A stretch of 64,000 nucleotides of DNA from Inia geoffrensis (GCA_036417435.1 CM070899.1:1431001-1495000), one strand, 5' to 3'. Counted from the stretch's first letter, positions 11,276 through 23,745 are shown. Made by a program: numbers and translations. Notes: generated by a model not told the origin, from the letters alone.

Positions 11276-12310
11276 GCAGGGCCCGCTTTCAGAGCTCCCC
11301 AGGTCCAGGGGGAAGCGTGGGGTCCAGCGGTCAACGGCAGCTGCCCTGTCCTTTTTGGTCCCCTGCATGTGGGCTTCATTGGGTGGAACATTTGTGAGAG
11401 ATGTTCAAAGCTGATGTCCAGTGCTGTCTAAACCACGGGAGCTCATGGGGCAGGACAGGGGAGGCAGAGCAGGGCCTTAAGGGACCGGGCAGGGGGAGGC
11501 CTGGGTCCTGGAGCAGGTGGACCAGGTGCCTTGGTGCCTGGCAGGTCTTTCTGCCCCAGGTCTCTGCCTCGCCTCCCATCAAGGGCAGGCTGGGCTGGCG
11601 GCAGCTGAGGTGCCTCCAGCTCTGAGATGCCTCCAGCTCTGAGGTTCAGTGATTCTGAGATTTTCGAGTGAGGGCACTGGACTGGAGACCCCACCCCAGC
11701 AAAGGAGGGTGCTCCTTCCGAGACCTGTCCGGCTGCCTGAGCTCCGGCCTGGTTGTGTGTCCTTTACGCCCGGTCACTTGGTGTCATCTGCTCCGAGACA
11801 CCAGCCCACGCCGACCCGGCACCGCACAGGACGAGTGTCCCCTCTGGGTTGGATGCCTGGGCTCAGGGGCTGAGGGATGAGAGACTGTGCGGGGACTGGT
11901 GAGGCTGGAGCCCGGTCAGTGCGAGGGAAGGAGGGAATCAGTGGACGCTGGGCGGTCAGGAGGGAAAGGGGGCAGCCGGGGTGGCTGACAGTGGGCCCCA
12001 GGGGATGGCTGTCACTGGCTGTCACTGGCAATACCGAACCCCGCAGGCGGCCGAGTCTGGGACAGGAGGAGGGTGCAGGGTCTGCCCCCGCACAGGCACT
12101 GCCCCTGCCCAGTGTGACCCGGGGACATGCAGGGACCCTGGGAGAGAGACCGGATATGCCAGGTCCGCGGTCAGTCAGGTGGGGGCACCTGCCGGGGGCT
12201 GAGGGGGGAACTTGCACGGTGGTCCCAAGCCCGAGGTGCCTGGGTGCCGGGACAGCAGGAGGCACAAATGCTGGCCCCCCACCCCCGGAGCGCAGAGTGA
12301 GGCTGTGGTT
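11276..12310. other. Unique GC-rich sequence
   Basis: No exon or transposon recognised. A small local duplication is visible near 11607-11644, where GATGCCTCCAGCTCTGAG repeats the preceding phrase. Confidence 0.45.
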
Positions 12311-12317
12311 CACGAGT

Positions 12318-12530
12318 GCAAACCTGCAGCTAGTGAATATTTAACAAGGCCTAACAAAAGCGCATGCATAATTAACCAGGCAGGCACGGAGGAGCCGGCG
12401 TAATTTGTCTTCTTAAAGGGGGTTTGGTAATTTGTTAAGCTGTTTTGAAATCTGCAGTCTAGCTGCGGGAGCCGTTCTGATTTCTAAATTGATTTGCGTG
12501 ATTTAGAAAGTGGGAGCATCGCGCCCGCCT
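12318..12530. promoter_or_regulatory. AT-rich island, candidate conserved non-coding element
   Basis: Contains GTGAATATTTAACAAGG, GCATGCATAATTAACC, GCGTAATTTGTC, TTGGTAATTTGTTAAGC and TCTAAATTGATTTGCGTG. Multiple TAAT/AATTA cores and an octamer-like ATTTGCGT sit in a 200-bp block within GC-rich flanks. Inferred enhancer-like element. Confidence 0.45.
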
Positions 12531-12606
12531 CCCCATGCTGGAGGGGCCCTGGCGGGGCGTGGGGGCCTCCACTTGCGCTGGTTCCGAGGTTTGCTCTGTG
12601 TTTCTC

Positions 12607-12626
12607 AGTTGATCAGTTGATCAACT
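12607..12626. repeat. Perfect inverted repeat, 9-bp arms
   Basis: AGTTGATCA and TGATCAACT are exact reverse complements separated by GT. Each arm also contains the TGATCA palindrome, so the unit reads as both an inverted and a direct TTGATCA repeat. Could be a dimeric factor site or chance. Confidence 0.7.
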
Positions 12627-12639
12627 TCTTCATTCACGG

Positions 12640-13985
12640 AGCCTCCGCTACCTCTGGGTTTTGATGTGCAGGACCCAGAGGCCCTCCCCCACCTCCCCTG
12701 CCCCCAGATGAGGTGCGCGATGTGATCTAGTTGGCTTTGGAGGCTCCGTGTCCTCAGAGGCCGACCCTACCACTGGCTCAGCACCCTCGGGGTGTGGTGG
12801 GGGGTGAGCCTGTCTGGGAGGCTGGAGGCACCGGGCCGCCCCTGGCACTGTCCTCGGCCAGACTCTGAGGTCAGCTGACCACCTGCAGTTTAAGGACCGG
12901 ACTCCCAGAGTGACTTAGGGGTCCCCTGGGTAACCATGGTTCCTCCATGGTTTCCAGCCCTGGGTCCCTGGACCACTGTGAATGCTGGAGGACCCCTCCC
13001 CGACCCCACAGGGCGTGACCACTCTGCTGGTGCTGAGGCCCGTCTTTGGAGGCCGTGTCACTGTCCCATCAGGTGGCTGCAGGATCGGGGGCGATCAGGC
13101 TCGGTCCGTGCGTTCCTGCACCTCGTTGGCTGCACGGGAGGTCTTCGGTCAGCAGCAGAGCTGTGTGGACAGCCAGCTGGTGGGTAGAGACAGTGGTTTG
13201 CGCAGAAGACTGGGGACCAGGGAAGGCCAGTTGGTGTCTGTGTTGTCTCTTCCCTTTAGGGCTGCAGGTTGGACGAGGCGGGACAGGCATGTCAGGGCTC
13301 TGGGACGAGAACCCTGGTCCTCTTCTCCCCCAAAGCCCTCAACGCCCCCAAAGCTCTGCCCTCCTTGCCGCCCCACCTACCCGCTAGGCCAGAACCCACC
13401 CACCAGTGACGCCCTGGGGGTTCCCAGCTGCCGCGGCCTGTGGCTCTCTTTCCACCGATGGTGCATTTTTCAAGCTCTGAGCTGGTCTGAAGCAGCCTGG
13501 TGGGTCCTGGAGGTGGAGGTGAGAGGAAGGCCTGAGCTTGGGCCGGACCCGCCTGGCTGAGGCAGGCCCATGACCATGCCACCAGCCAGGTCTGGGTCAA
13601 ATTTAAGGCAGAGCTGTGATTTCAGGGAAGACAGTAGGTGCTCAATAAATGTTGCGCCCCAGGAAAGGAGCAGAGGCTATGGCAGGTCACGCTTTGTGAC
13701 GTCCCTCCCCTGGGCCTCGAGGGGCATCCTGCCCTTGCTGTACAGGTGGGAAACTGAGGCTTAGGCCTGCAAGGCCGCATCCTGGTCCCTGTGTCAAGCA
13801 GGGCCTCATGCCCCTCTGATCTGAGGGGAACATCCCACCTGGCGACCTCCCCCCACCAGCCCTGGCAAGCCCCAGGGGTCTCTACCCCACCCTGAGGCGG
13901 GGGCACTTCACCAAGGCCACCATGCCTCTGGCTTGTCTTTTTCCCACCAGTGAGGCCTCAGCAGCTCTCTCCACGGCTGGGCGAG
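12640..13985. other. Unique GC-rich sequence with a MIR-like fragment
   Basis: Mostly unrecognised single-copy DNA. At about 13630-13770 phrases typical of ancient tRNA-derived MIR SINEs occur: AGTAGGTGCTCAATAAATG and ACAGGTGGGAAACTGAGGC. The MIR call is moderate because the copy is worn and possibly rearranged. Confidence 0.5.
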
Positions 13986-13987
13986 TC

Positions 13988-14215
13988 CTGAAATTCTCTT
14001 TCCATTAAAAATAAATGCCCCATTTTATCTGCCTGAAGTGGCTCTGTTCTCATTGCCTTTTCTGTGCGGCTGTATATGGAAGCCTATAAAGTCATAGCAC
14101 AACGATTAATCCCCTGTATCTGCTTGTACCTAATTTTTATTAAAAGTATCCTGTGCTCCAGCTGCCTTGTAAATTAGAGTGAGGTTGAGAAGACCCCAGC
14201 TGGATTAGCTGGGAC
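13988..14215. promoter_or_regulatory. AT-rich island, candidate conserved non-coding element
   Basis: Contains CCATTAAAAATAAATGCCCC, CCTATAAAGTCATAGC, ACGATTAATCCCC, CCTAATTTTTATTAAAAG and TGTAAATTAGAG, then CTGGATTAGCTGGG. The GATTAATCC and GGATTAGC sites are K50/bicoid-class homeodomain cores (as bound by OTX/PITX). Sharply bounded by GC-rich DNA; regulatory role inferred. Confidence 0.45.
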
Positions 14216-17080
14216 GGAGAGCGTCTTGAGGTGGGGAGAGGTCGTCGCTGGCCGGCCGGGTGGGCGCACGGGCAGCCCGAGAGGAACCTTGTTCTGCTGC
14301 GTGGCCGCCTCCTGCCGGTGCGGGCTTCCTGGCCCGGGACGGACTCAGGCGGGCCTCAGGTGGGCCAAGGTCACTGGACGTCTCAGTGCCCGGCTCACCT
14401 GCCCACAGGTGCCTGCACTGGGGTGAGCTGCTCTGCAGAGACTTTTCCCCTTTTGAGGAAGGAGCTGGGCGGCAGGGAGCCCAGCCCTCACGGCACGTGG
14501 GGCAGGCCTGTGGCTCCCACCCTGGCAGTCGCAGGCTGGGTCCAGCCCTGCCGGGTGTGCTCACCTGCACTGGGGGCAGGTGGGAGCAGACCCAGAGCTT
14601 CCAGGGGACCCCGCCCCCACCTCCCACCATCCAGATGCTCAGGGTCGCTCCCCCCTCCCCTTGAGAGGCAGTGGCCACCACTCTGCGGGCCCCTGGGTAC
14701 GTGGCACCACCGACAGAGCCCGCCTGAAGCTGCAGCAGGGACAGGCCCCCGAGGGGCACTGCCTGCCCTGAGGCGCTGGCACCGTGGGGACAGAATCCCT
14801 GGGGAAAGTCCCGCCTGGACTGTCGTAGAGGCACAGGAGGCGCCCTGGTGGCTGGGGTGACAGGAGCTGCGTCACCGCGCTGCCACCCACAGTCACAGCC
14901 GCGCAGGACCGAGGTCCCAGGGGCTGAGGGCCTTGGCCTGCAGGGGGCGCTGGGGGCAGGGAGGCCTTCGGGGCTGGGCTGGGAGCTCTGCGTCAAGGTC
15001 CGGCTCTGAGCCAGGGCTGCTGGTCCCCCCACAGGCCTTTAGGAGGGAGGACGGCGGGAGGCTGGCTGACAGAGGCTGCAGGCGGGGAGGCACGGAAGGG
15101 GTGCGGGGCAGCCACGTGCAGGCACTGGGGCTCCCGGAGGAGCAGGGCAGAGGAGGCCCCTCCTCTGGGGTCTGCCCTCACCGCAGAGGGGCCAGCAGCC
15201 AAGGGCCGAGGCGCTGCAGTGGGAGGGCATCGGGGCTGCGGAATCCACCCGCCTGCAGACTCAGGGACCCCAGGTTGCTCCGGCTCCCAGCAGGGCCCCC
15301 ACCTGCCCCCCAGTTCTGCCCTCACCTCCAGCTGGCTGACCCGGGGAGTGTCCAGCCCACAGGAGTGGGGCCCTGGGGTGAGGACAGGAGGGGCTGTGAC
15401 GAGGGAGGGCGCCCTTGCAGGGCGGCGGGCCCGCTCTCAGCAGCGCCCAGGGCATCAGGGACTGTCTGCAGGCCCGTGCGTGAGCATGCCGAGCAAACGC
15501 GCCCAAAGCAGGGCAGCCCGAGCAGCGGACACTCGCGTGCTCCCTGCCTCACGGGCCTCGCCCCTCAGGGCTTGTCTCTCACGACCTGCGCCCCCGTCTC
15601 CACACCTGCAAATCCCAGGTGCCTCTGTAAGCCTCTCTCAACAATACGGACTCTTCAAAGAATAACCACAATGTCCGAGCCGTCCCCTGCTGCCCCCGAA
15701 CCACAGGAGGGTATTGGTTATGTACGGCTGCGTAACAGACTACCCGGCGCTGAACAGCTGAAAGCAACACTCAGCACCTCACAGCGTGTGCGAGTCAGGA
15801 ACCCAGCTGTGGCTCAGCCAGGGGCCTCCGGCTCAGGTCTCACAGGTGCAGCCTGGGGCTGCCGTTGCCTGAAGGCTCCACTGGGGAAGGACCCACCTGG
15901 GCTCCCCACCGGCTGTTGGCAGGAGGCCTCTGTTCCGTGTCACCTGGGCCTCTCCACGGGGCTGCCTCGCGACATGGCAGCTGGCTCCCCCAGGGAGGTA
16001 GGGGTGGGGGACAGCAGGGGAGGCCACAGGACGGAAGCCAGTCTTTTCTTAACCTAATCTTAGAAGCGACACCCCATCTCTTCTGCAGTGTTTTAGTCCC
16101 TGAAAGCGTGAGAATTAGTCCAGCGCAGCCCAAGGGGGTGACCACATGGGACCGTAATGACCCGGAGACCCTCGCGGCTGGGGGAGCCTCTCTCGTTCGC
16201 CTAAGGCCTGTCCAGGTGCTCAGGCCCACCACGCCGCCGCCATCGAGCGGTGGAGCCCACCTCCCTCCCCGGCACAGGGCGGGTCTCGTTGGGTCTCCCC
16301 AGCTGACCAGATGTGGGGGATGTGACCCTGTGACTTGCCAGGCTTGGCTGTAAAGGTGTAGCAGCTTCACCTGGCTCCCAGGGGCAGCCCCTGGGAACGT
16401 GGCCGCCGCGCCTTGACGAAGCCCGGGCCACACGGGAGGCCTCGTGTAGAGCCCGGGACACGTGAGGGATGGAGCCTTGACAGCTCCAGCCTCAGGCGCC
16501 GTCGACGCAGCTGCGCCAGTGACCCCTTACGCCTCGTGCCAGGACCGCCTCTCCCGTGCCTGGGGCTCCTCCCCACACCTGGCACCGTCAGACCCCTTCT
16601 TCGAGTCCAGACTCCTCGGGAGATTAGCCTCCAGATGTAGGAACTGGCCACAGACCCACTTCTCCGCCCACTCGGCCACCTGTACTGGGACCGGTGGCTC
16701 CACTGAGGCCCCTGTAAAGTGGATGCTTGAGCTCGCCTCATTGCACAGCTTGAGGTTACGTAGCCTGGGGTAAGTGGAGAAGTGTTTGGCGGAGAACCCC
16801 TCTGCCCCTCTTTACCGCTCGCCTCCCGCCCCAGCCTGCTCTTTGGGCCCTGTCCTGCTGGTGGACCCTCACGCTGGTGCCCACAGTGGCCGGTCCCCAC
16901 GGCTCCCGTTTAGGGTCGAGGGCAGGGGGAGCAGAGGCATTTGGGGTCCCTCTAAACTGCAGCTTCATGGGGCCCCCTGCCCCTGTGAACCCCCTGAGGT
17001 CCCACACCCCCTGCAGAGCCCAGCCGGATAGTGAGCGGAGCGGCCCCTGCCTCTCCAGGACAGGCAGTGACATAAAAACT
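14216..17080. other. Unique GC-rich sequence with long spurious frames
   Basis: Includes a 374-codon plus-strand frame (14933-16057) and a 275-codon minus-strand frame (14205-15032). Both are low-complexity, lack any recognised domain and run through overlapping counter-frames. No transposon recognised, apart from a possible worn MIR near 16700-16760. Confidence 0.5.
14937..14950 (+). promoter_or_regulatory. CTCF-like site
   Basis: CCTGCAGGGGGCGC matches 13 of 14 positions of CCASYAGRKGGCRS, the miss being T for A at position 3. The invariant AGGGGGCGC core is intact. Plus orientation. Confidence 0.4.
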
Positions 17081-17084
17081 GACT

Positions 17085-17235
17085 CCCCGCGGAAACGCAG
17101 CCTTTAACCGACATTTCACTTTTATGAACAGTTTTATTACAAAGCAGATTTCCCACCGCAGTTCCATCAGCTGACCTCTCGAAGGCTCCATGTGGCTCCT
17201 GCGCGGCCCTGCTTGTCAGCGTGGGGACTGCTAAT
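17085..17235. promoter_or_regulatory. Short AT-rich island, candidate regulatory element
   Basis: Contains GACATAAAAACTG, CATTTCACTTTTATGAACAG, TTTTATTACAAAGCAG (a TCF/LEF-like ACAAAG core), CATCAGCTGACC (an E-box CAGCTG) and GCTAATTGGAGG. Inferred from composition and motifs. Confidence 0.35.
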
Positions 17236-17945
17236 TGGAGGGGATGTAGGGGGTCAGCCCCTTCCCCACTGCCCTGTCTAGTGTCTCAAGGGCTCCCTTC
17301 CCCCGCTCTGACTGGCTGGGCAGTGACAGGCCTAGTAACACCTGCCGGGACCTCACAGGGGGGCTGCAGAGGGGCCTTCCTCTGGGCTGGGCTGGCTTGG
17401 ACAACCTCAGAGGCTCTGCTGGCCCGAGCATCCTCGAGAGCCACTCAGGCTCATCCCCAGTGGAGCGTCTGCCCCGTGTGGCTTCAAAGACCCTGCTGGG
17501 CGCAGAGCCCCTGATGTGAGCGGGGAAGGGGCTGGGGCCTCGTATGCGTCAGAGTGAAGCAGGGGTGTCTGGCAGCCCACCAGACTCTGAACCACCCACC
17601 TTCAGACTGGTCTGGGAGGGTTCACCTGGCTCTGCTAGAAGTGTCTCCCATCAGGTGGATGGACCTTCCCGATCCCCAGGAGGGCACCCTGGGGACCCCT
17701 GCTGGACTCCCTGCTGGACGGGGAGGGCAGGGGTAGGATGATTTCTTCTGAGGACAGGAGGGGCTGTGGGATGGGCATTCATTCTCACCATGAAAGGATG
17801 GCTGTAATTTTGACCCTGACCCTGACTGGGGGAAACCAGCTGCAGTCTGGAGTGAAGCCCCCTACTCTTCTGACACTGCCCCCCACACTCCACCATGGCC
17901 TCGGGAAGCAACCTCCTGGAGTAACAGGCTGAGGACCCCAGGGCC
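17236..17945. other. Unique GC-rich sequence
   Basis: No exon or transposon recognised. A short ACCCTGACCCTGAC duplication is seen near 17813. Confidence 0.45.
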
Positions 17946-17949
17946 TTGA

Positions 17950-18440
17950 CATCTACAAGAGAGGATGGGTACCTGAGCCTTGACCAGTCCCCAAAGTAGA
18001 CAGATTCCAAACTTTGATTTAGGGTCTCCATGGTGATGCAAGAACTCAACTCTTTCTGTTCGGCCATCCTTAATGTGGCATTTGTTCTTCGGCTAATAGC
18101 CTCACGGTCACAATATGGCTGCTCCACCTCCAGTATCACATCTGTGTTCCAGCAGGAAGCGCGGGCAGGACAGAAGACGAAAGAGAGTGAAACAGGACAG
18201 CGAACCTGATGACTGAGTCTTTCCCCTTTTGTATTACTTTCTGGGAAGCCCACCCAGTACTTCTACTAACATCACGTTGGTCCGAACTGTGCTGCCTGGC
18301 CCCCTCCAGCTATAAGGGGAACCAAGAAACATTCATGTGGAGGGGGGTGCATTGTTACCTTGGATGGGAAAAGGGCTGTGGGTCACGCCTTCAGAAGGCC
18401 AGGTGGATAATGGGGAAGGTGATCTTTAGTGTCTGTCCCT
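17950..18440. repeat. Probable ancient interspersed repeat, family not assigned
   Basis: Phrases such as CACAATATGGCTGCTCCACC, CACATCTGTGTTCCAGCAGG, TTTCTGGGAAGCCCACCCAG and GCATTGTTACC resemble a common old mammalian interspersed repeat that I recognise but cannot name safely. No ends or duplications were identified. The 200-codon minus frame over 17651-18253 is incidental. Confidence 0.45.
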
Positions 18441-18569
18441 TGGGTCAGGAGGACATCCTGTACATCACCTTTATGTCTAAGGTGCGGAAAGTCCTACTCT
18501 TTCTTTTAATTCCCTCCTTTTCACATCAAAGAACCCCCCACCCCACCCCGTGACAGTCAGCTCCCACCC

Positions 18570-18860
18570 ACCAGCCTCTATGTAATTAACGCCGGGCCTG
18601 AGGTGCTGGGGAGTCTGGCTGATTAGTTTTTTTTTATTAAAATAATGACGCCTTCCAGGCAATCAGGGGGAATTGCATGAAACTCAGCAGTTTTCACTGC
18701 TTATTTATGGTAACATGGAGCAGTGGACAGTCTCATTACTGTCTGTAAATACCCAGGGTCGTGTCCTTGATGGTGAAATACTGCCTTCCTGGACGGTGGG
18801 GCGTGGCCATCCGACTCCTCAGGGACTATAAAGGCCTCTGGAAGTAATTACCATGGACTT
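18570..18860. promoter_or_regulatory. AT-rich island, candidate conserved non-coding element
   Basis: Contains ATGTAATTAACGCC, GCTGATTAGTTTTTTTTTATT, AAAATAATGACG, CAGGCAATCAGGGGGAATTGC, GCTTATTTATGG and TCATTACTGTCTGTAAATAC (forkhead-like TGTAAATA). No open frame or transposon recognised. Composition and motif density match the other islands of the left half. Confidence 0.45.
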
Positions 18861-19262
18861 TAAGAGGGCGTTTGACAATCTCGTTCGGTGTCTTGGATCC
18901 TCTCAGGGGCCAGCAGTCCTAGAGGACGTGCTGGGCATGGGCGGGGCCGACCAGAGACGGGGCAGAGCAGGGGCTCCGAGACGGGCGGTGGACCGCTCGG
19001 GGCTCTTGGGGGCAAGCAACGGGCGTGGGCCCCGACCGGTGGCAGGACTCGGGAAGCCAGCCCTGCTGCTGAGGATGCCTGTGCTGGGGGCCTGTGCTGG
19101 GGTCCACGTTCCCATTCCCCACGACCCAGAGCGCGGGCTGGAGACTCTGTGTCGGGGGGAGGGACGCTGGGGCCCCTTTGGTGTCTCCACAATTCTTGCC
19201 TCCCACTGGGGCTTGTGGCAGAGTTGGGATAAGACACTGGCTTTCCTCCCAGAGTGAGCTCG
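18861..19262. other. Unique GC-rich sequence
   Basis: No exon or transposon recognised; frames on both strands are mutually overlapping. Confidence 0.45.
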
Positions 19263-19264
19263 GG

Positions 19265-19702
19265 GTCAGGAGTGGTGTGTGGGGTAGTCAGGGTTCTCCA
19301 GAGACTAGTAGGGGGTGTCTTTTTAGCAAGAGGGTTATTGTGAGAAGTGAGGTCAGGCGGTCTGGAGGCTGAGAGGCCCCAGGAACTGTCGTTTGCAGCC
19401 TGGGGACCAGGAACCAGTGGTGTGGATGGAAGACTGAGGCCTGAGAGCTGTACACAGGTCTCAGCCCAGGTCTGAAGGCCAGAGAGCAGGAGGCCTGAGG
19501 GCAGGAGGCTGCGGCCCCAGCCCCGCACTCAGACAGGGGGTGAGGGCTCCCCCTCGGCCTTGGGCCGCACTCCGGCCTCCAGGGCCGGACGAGGCTGACC
19601 TCAGATTCAAACGCTGAGCTCACCCAGAAACACCATGTCGTACCAGGTACCCCGACCTCCCAGGCCAGTCAAGGTGACATATGAAATTAGCCACCACGGA
19701 GA
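19265..19702. repeat. Probable ancient interspersed repeat, internally shortened
   Basis: Starts with GTCAGGGTTCTCCAGAGA and ends with GTCAAGGTGACATATGAAATT-like text, the two ends of a widespread old mammalian repeat. Inside, GGAGGCTGAGAGGCCCCAGG and AGTCTGAAGGCC-like phrases fit, with the middle shortened. Family name not assigned; identification by recognition only. Confidence 0.5.
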
Positions 19703-22700
19703 CCCTGGCGGACAATAAGACAAAAGTCCATGATGCGGGAGGGGCTGGAGACAGAATGGCTGTCCATCCATGATGGGAAAGATTGTGTGACCAACGTGCC
19801 CCAGGCAGCCGGCAGTGTCCCATGGGTGGTTGTGGCTGCAGTGGGTGCCCGAGACCATACAGAGCCCCCTGTAAACTGGGCTCTCTCTGGTGGCCTCTCC
19901 CCCAGCTTGGGAGCCACAGATGTAGCCATGAGTGTAGTGTTGGACACCTGAGGGAGACACACTACACCCTCTTGGTGATGGAGCAGTGTGGACCCAGCCC
20001 AGCCCGTGGTCCAGACAACACCCATTCACGCTGGGCAGTCTGGCCACCTGAGCATTCGGTGTTCCACTGTCTGGTGTCTTCAGCCCACCTGGCCCAAGCC
20101 AGGAGCTGTTTCTCAAAGTGAGGATGGTTGCCTGTTGCATGGGGTCCTCTGTTGGGACCCTCCCACTGGGACTGCTGGAGGCAACACGCAGGGTATTCCT
20201 ACCTGCCTCCTTCAGGCACCGGGGTGCCCCTCAGTCATCAGGGACCTGCTTTAGGGTTTGTTCTTGCTTCGTCCCCACTCGGAGCTGGGGGCTTTTCACT
20301 GGGGAGCCCTTCCCTCCATGCCCACAAAGACACCTGAACTTGGTGCGTTTTTCTTAAAGTTCAGGGGCAAAGGGGTCTATCCTGCCAAGTCCCAGGTCAC
20401 TGGCCCCTCACATCCCGCCCTCTGCAGGCAAGGTGCCCATGTCCTGCTCCCCTTGTCTGGGTTACCGTGAAACCATCAAGACTTCCGTGGGCCATACCGT
20501 GGCACAGAGGGGCTGGTATGCGCCTGTGAGGCGGTGGTGGGGACACGTTGACGTCCTGGTTCTCTGGAGAAGGGCAATAGCTTCCCCAGATCTGCCTGCA
20601 CGCGGGCACCAGGTGCTTGTAGGGACCTGGGTCTGGAGTAGCAGCTGTGGCTGGGGTCAGCCGGCTGACGTTTATGATGCCCACGCCCGTCTCTGGGCTG
20701 CACCAGCCGTGCTTGGGCATGAAGTGCTTCTCCAAGCCTTGTTATGACTCCGTCTCTCCGATTCCTCCAGGACCGTGGGGACGTTGGGGTTGGCAGGAGG
20801 GAGAGCCCCGGATTCCCACTGAGCCCAGGGCGGCAGCTGGCGTGGATATCGATAGACGCTGTTCTAGCTACTCCCTCAGGAAGCCAAGACAGATGCAGGA
20901 GGGCAGGAGGAGCCCCTGGATGCACCCTGGGGGACACAGGTCAAAGCTCCATTTACCCCAGGCCCCCTGAAGCCCTCTCTGATTTGGGGACCACACTGAC
21001 ACTCAAGGTTCCCTCCAAAGTCTCTTCCTGGAGGTCTGTCCTGACTCTCATCAGAGGCCCTCCGAGGCTCCGTGTCCCAAAGCTGACACTGTGACCTGAA
21101 GGAACCCGAGTGTGGTTCCAGCCACCATTCCTGTGTCTTCTAAAGTTCAGATGGCTTCCCACGCGGTACCAGCAAGTACTGGGGTTCAGGCTACACCTGA
21201 AACCAGGCATTTAGGGATCTAAGTGTGTGTGTTCTCTTTCTCTGAAGCCCCAGTTCTGACGGCGGCCACCCGGCAACTGGAATCATTCCTGCTCTGCGTC
21301 CCGCCTGGGCTCTTCCTACCAGCTCCCCTCCGGTCTTCCCTGGTAGCTCAGACCACTCAGAGCCAATACCACATGTGCTGGGCGGGAGCATTCCCTCCTA
21401 AATGATGGTGAGACTTTCATTGGGGCCAGGAAACCCAGTCCAGCCCACACCATTTCCACGGAGACTTGACCCTCACCCCACGCTTCGTGGGGAGCCATTC
21501 AAGTTTCTTGAAGCAACAGCACCCAACTGCGGATCATTTCGGCAGAAAAGGAATCTATTGGCCGGACCTCAGGCAGCTCACACGGTTGCCAGGGAGTTTG
21601 CGGCGCCAGGCTTGGAAAATGACGGGAACCCAAGAGTCTGGGTGACCAGAGGTGGGGTCAGGGGTGCCACCCTCACCGATGCTGTGACTGTCGCCAGGTG
21701 GGAGATCGTGCTATGTCCCCACGCCCTCCCTCTCCCTTGTGTCTCCCCGGCTCACTGAATGGGGGATGGTCTGCAGTTTAGCTCAGCTGCAGCCTCAGAT
21801 CCATTGTGCTTGGCCAGGCGGCCTGGGAGACCTTGGACTGACCCTGGACCCCGCTGTAAGCACTCGCCCTGGGGAGCAGCCGCAGGGCTAGGAAGCAGGA
21901 GCTCTGGGGGCGGCTCCCAATAGCCCCACGTGACTTACAGCCCCTTGGATCCGACCCCCGTGGGACTCACCCAAACCGCACTCTTTCGGTTTGAACTGAC
22001 CAGTCCAGCCCCAGCCTGGGAGCTCCAAGGCACTGCTCCCAGGAGCCCTGAGGAAGGCGTGTCCCCAGGTCCTACCTTTCCCTGCACCACCTGGCTTGCG
22101 CTCCCTGCATGGCCCCACGGGGTGGGCCTGTGTCTCCTCCAGGGCCCACCTCTCGATTCCACTTTTCTCATGGTCTGTTGTTGAACTGTGGCTTGCCTTC
22201 CAGCGCCTGTACTCCACTGCACAGGTGTTAATCTAACAGTAGGCAGGACGGCATAGCTGGGGTCACAACAGGTGGAAGGGGGTGAGCCCCCAGGGCTGCC
22301 TGATGAATCTGAAAGGCCTTGTTGATCATTGCATGCTGTTGAACCTTCAACGGCTCCCTGTTCCCTGCAGGGTTAGATCTGCTCCCCCAGTGTGGCACCC
22401 CAGGGCCCCACGGTCCAAGTCCCCTGCACTTCCAGACGCCTCTCCCGCAGTGGCCCTGCTGAGTGTCCCATGCCTGCCAGGCTGGCTTCTCTCCCGCAGT
22501 CCCTGCTCGTGCTTCACACGGGCCTTCTCTCCATCACGAGTGTTTCTCCCTTGGCCCTGGGAACTGGGGAGGGTGCCTCAGGGCCCCTGAACCTTCCTGT
22601 GCAACCAGGACGCTGCGGCATGAGACGGGTGCTCCTATAGGTATGCAGGGACCCCAGGTGCACCGGGTGTCCTGGGCAGGCTGGGATGGGCGGTCACCCC

Positions 22701-23745
22701 CGCTCTTGCTACCACGTGGCAGGTAGCATCAGCTTCCTGGGAGGAAGGACGCCATTCTCTCTGGGTGCTGTGGACACAGAAGGTGGGGGCAGAGCCTCTG
22801 GCTCGTCCGTCCGTCTCCCTCCCTTGGAGCCAAGGGCAGGCCACTCTCACGGCCCGGATAATCGGGCAGTCCCCGGCAGAGGACTGTGGCTGTGACACTG
22901 GACGTTAGTGTCCCATGCCCCTCCCACCCCAAGGAATGTGGCCCGACAGCTACGTGCTTGTTGGACGCAGGAAGCCCAGGAGAGGACTTGGGCCTCAGGG
23001 GTCGGCCAAGCCCCCAGGACACCAGCGCGCTCTCACTGCTCCTTGTGTCACCGTGGCATCAGGGGCCCTGGGGCCTCCCCACACATCCTCATCCACTTCC
23101 ATCGCGATCCCAGGGGTCGTGGCTCAGCCTTTGTCTCCTGCTGAGCCCCGCTCCACGAGACCAGTGCCCAGGGCAGCCCAGGGCCTGCCTCAAACTCTCC
23201 TCCTCTGTGGATGCAGGCCCCGCCCTCATTGCCAGGAAACCGCAGACAGTGCCTGGAGAGCTCAGACGCTGCTCACCTGGCAACTTTGTCACATTGTTAC
23301 TCTGTCTCTGCAGGGGACGGAGCTCCTTGCCTGCCGAGGGGGTCACACTGGACGTTACCAGTCTGGGGCAGGAGCCCCAAGGTGGAGAAAGGGTGGCGAG
23401 CGGCAGTGGTTGGGGAGGGCCTGGCTGGGCCCCCGCTGCGGGGTGGTGGTGGTGGGGCTCTTTTAACTGGGAGCCTTGCCAGATTAGACAACTATTTCCC
23501 AGGCTCCCAGGGAAATGGGCAGGCTGGGGTGGCCATTTAGGTAAGAGCTGCCTGATAGGACGGGACCAGAAGCCGCCTCCCCTCCCTCTCGCCTTGCAGG
23601 GGGTGTGCGCAGAAGTTGGCCCTGGGGCAGGTGGGGGGTGAGCCTCCACCTGGAGGTGATCCCAGCAGCCCGGGGGTGCCAGGGGCAGGGAGGACCTGTT
23701 CACGATCGCTGGCTGCTGGGCCACTGGCCTCACTCCCGCCAGGGC
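19703..23745. other. Unrecognised sequence, mostly single-copy
   Basis: Four kilobases without a transposon or exon I can name. The block 19.7-20.8 kb is less GC-rich and could be a worn endogenous element, but no domain is readable. A poly-GGTGGT stretch lies at about 23442-23455. Confidence 0.4.

Noticed and set aside
11136..11414. Cys/Val-rich frames that could suggest a secreted peptide
   Set aside because: They are translations of a TG-rich microsatellite.
14933..16057. 374-codon plus-strand open frame
   Set aside because: No recognisable domain, no splice structure, overlapping antisense frames; composition-driven.
19703..20760. Possible ERVL internal sequence
   Set aside because: Suspected from composition and context, but no conserved block could be read on either strand.
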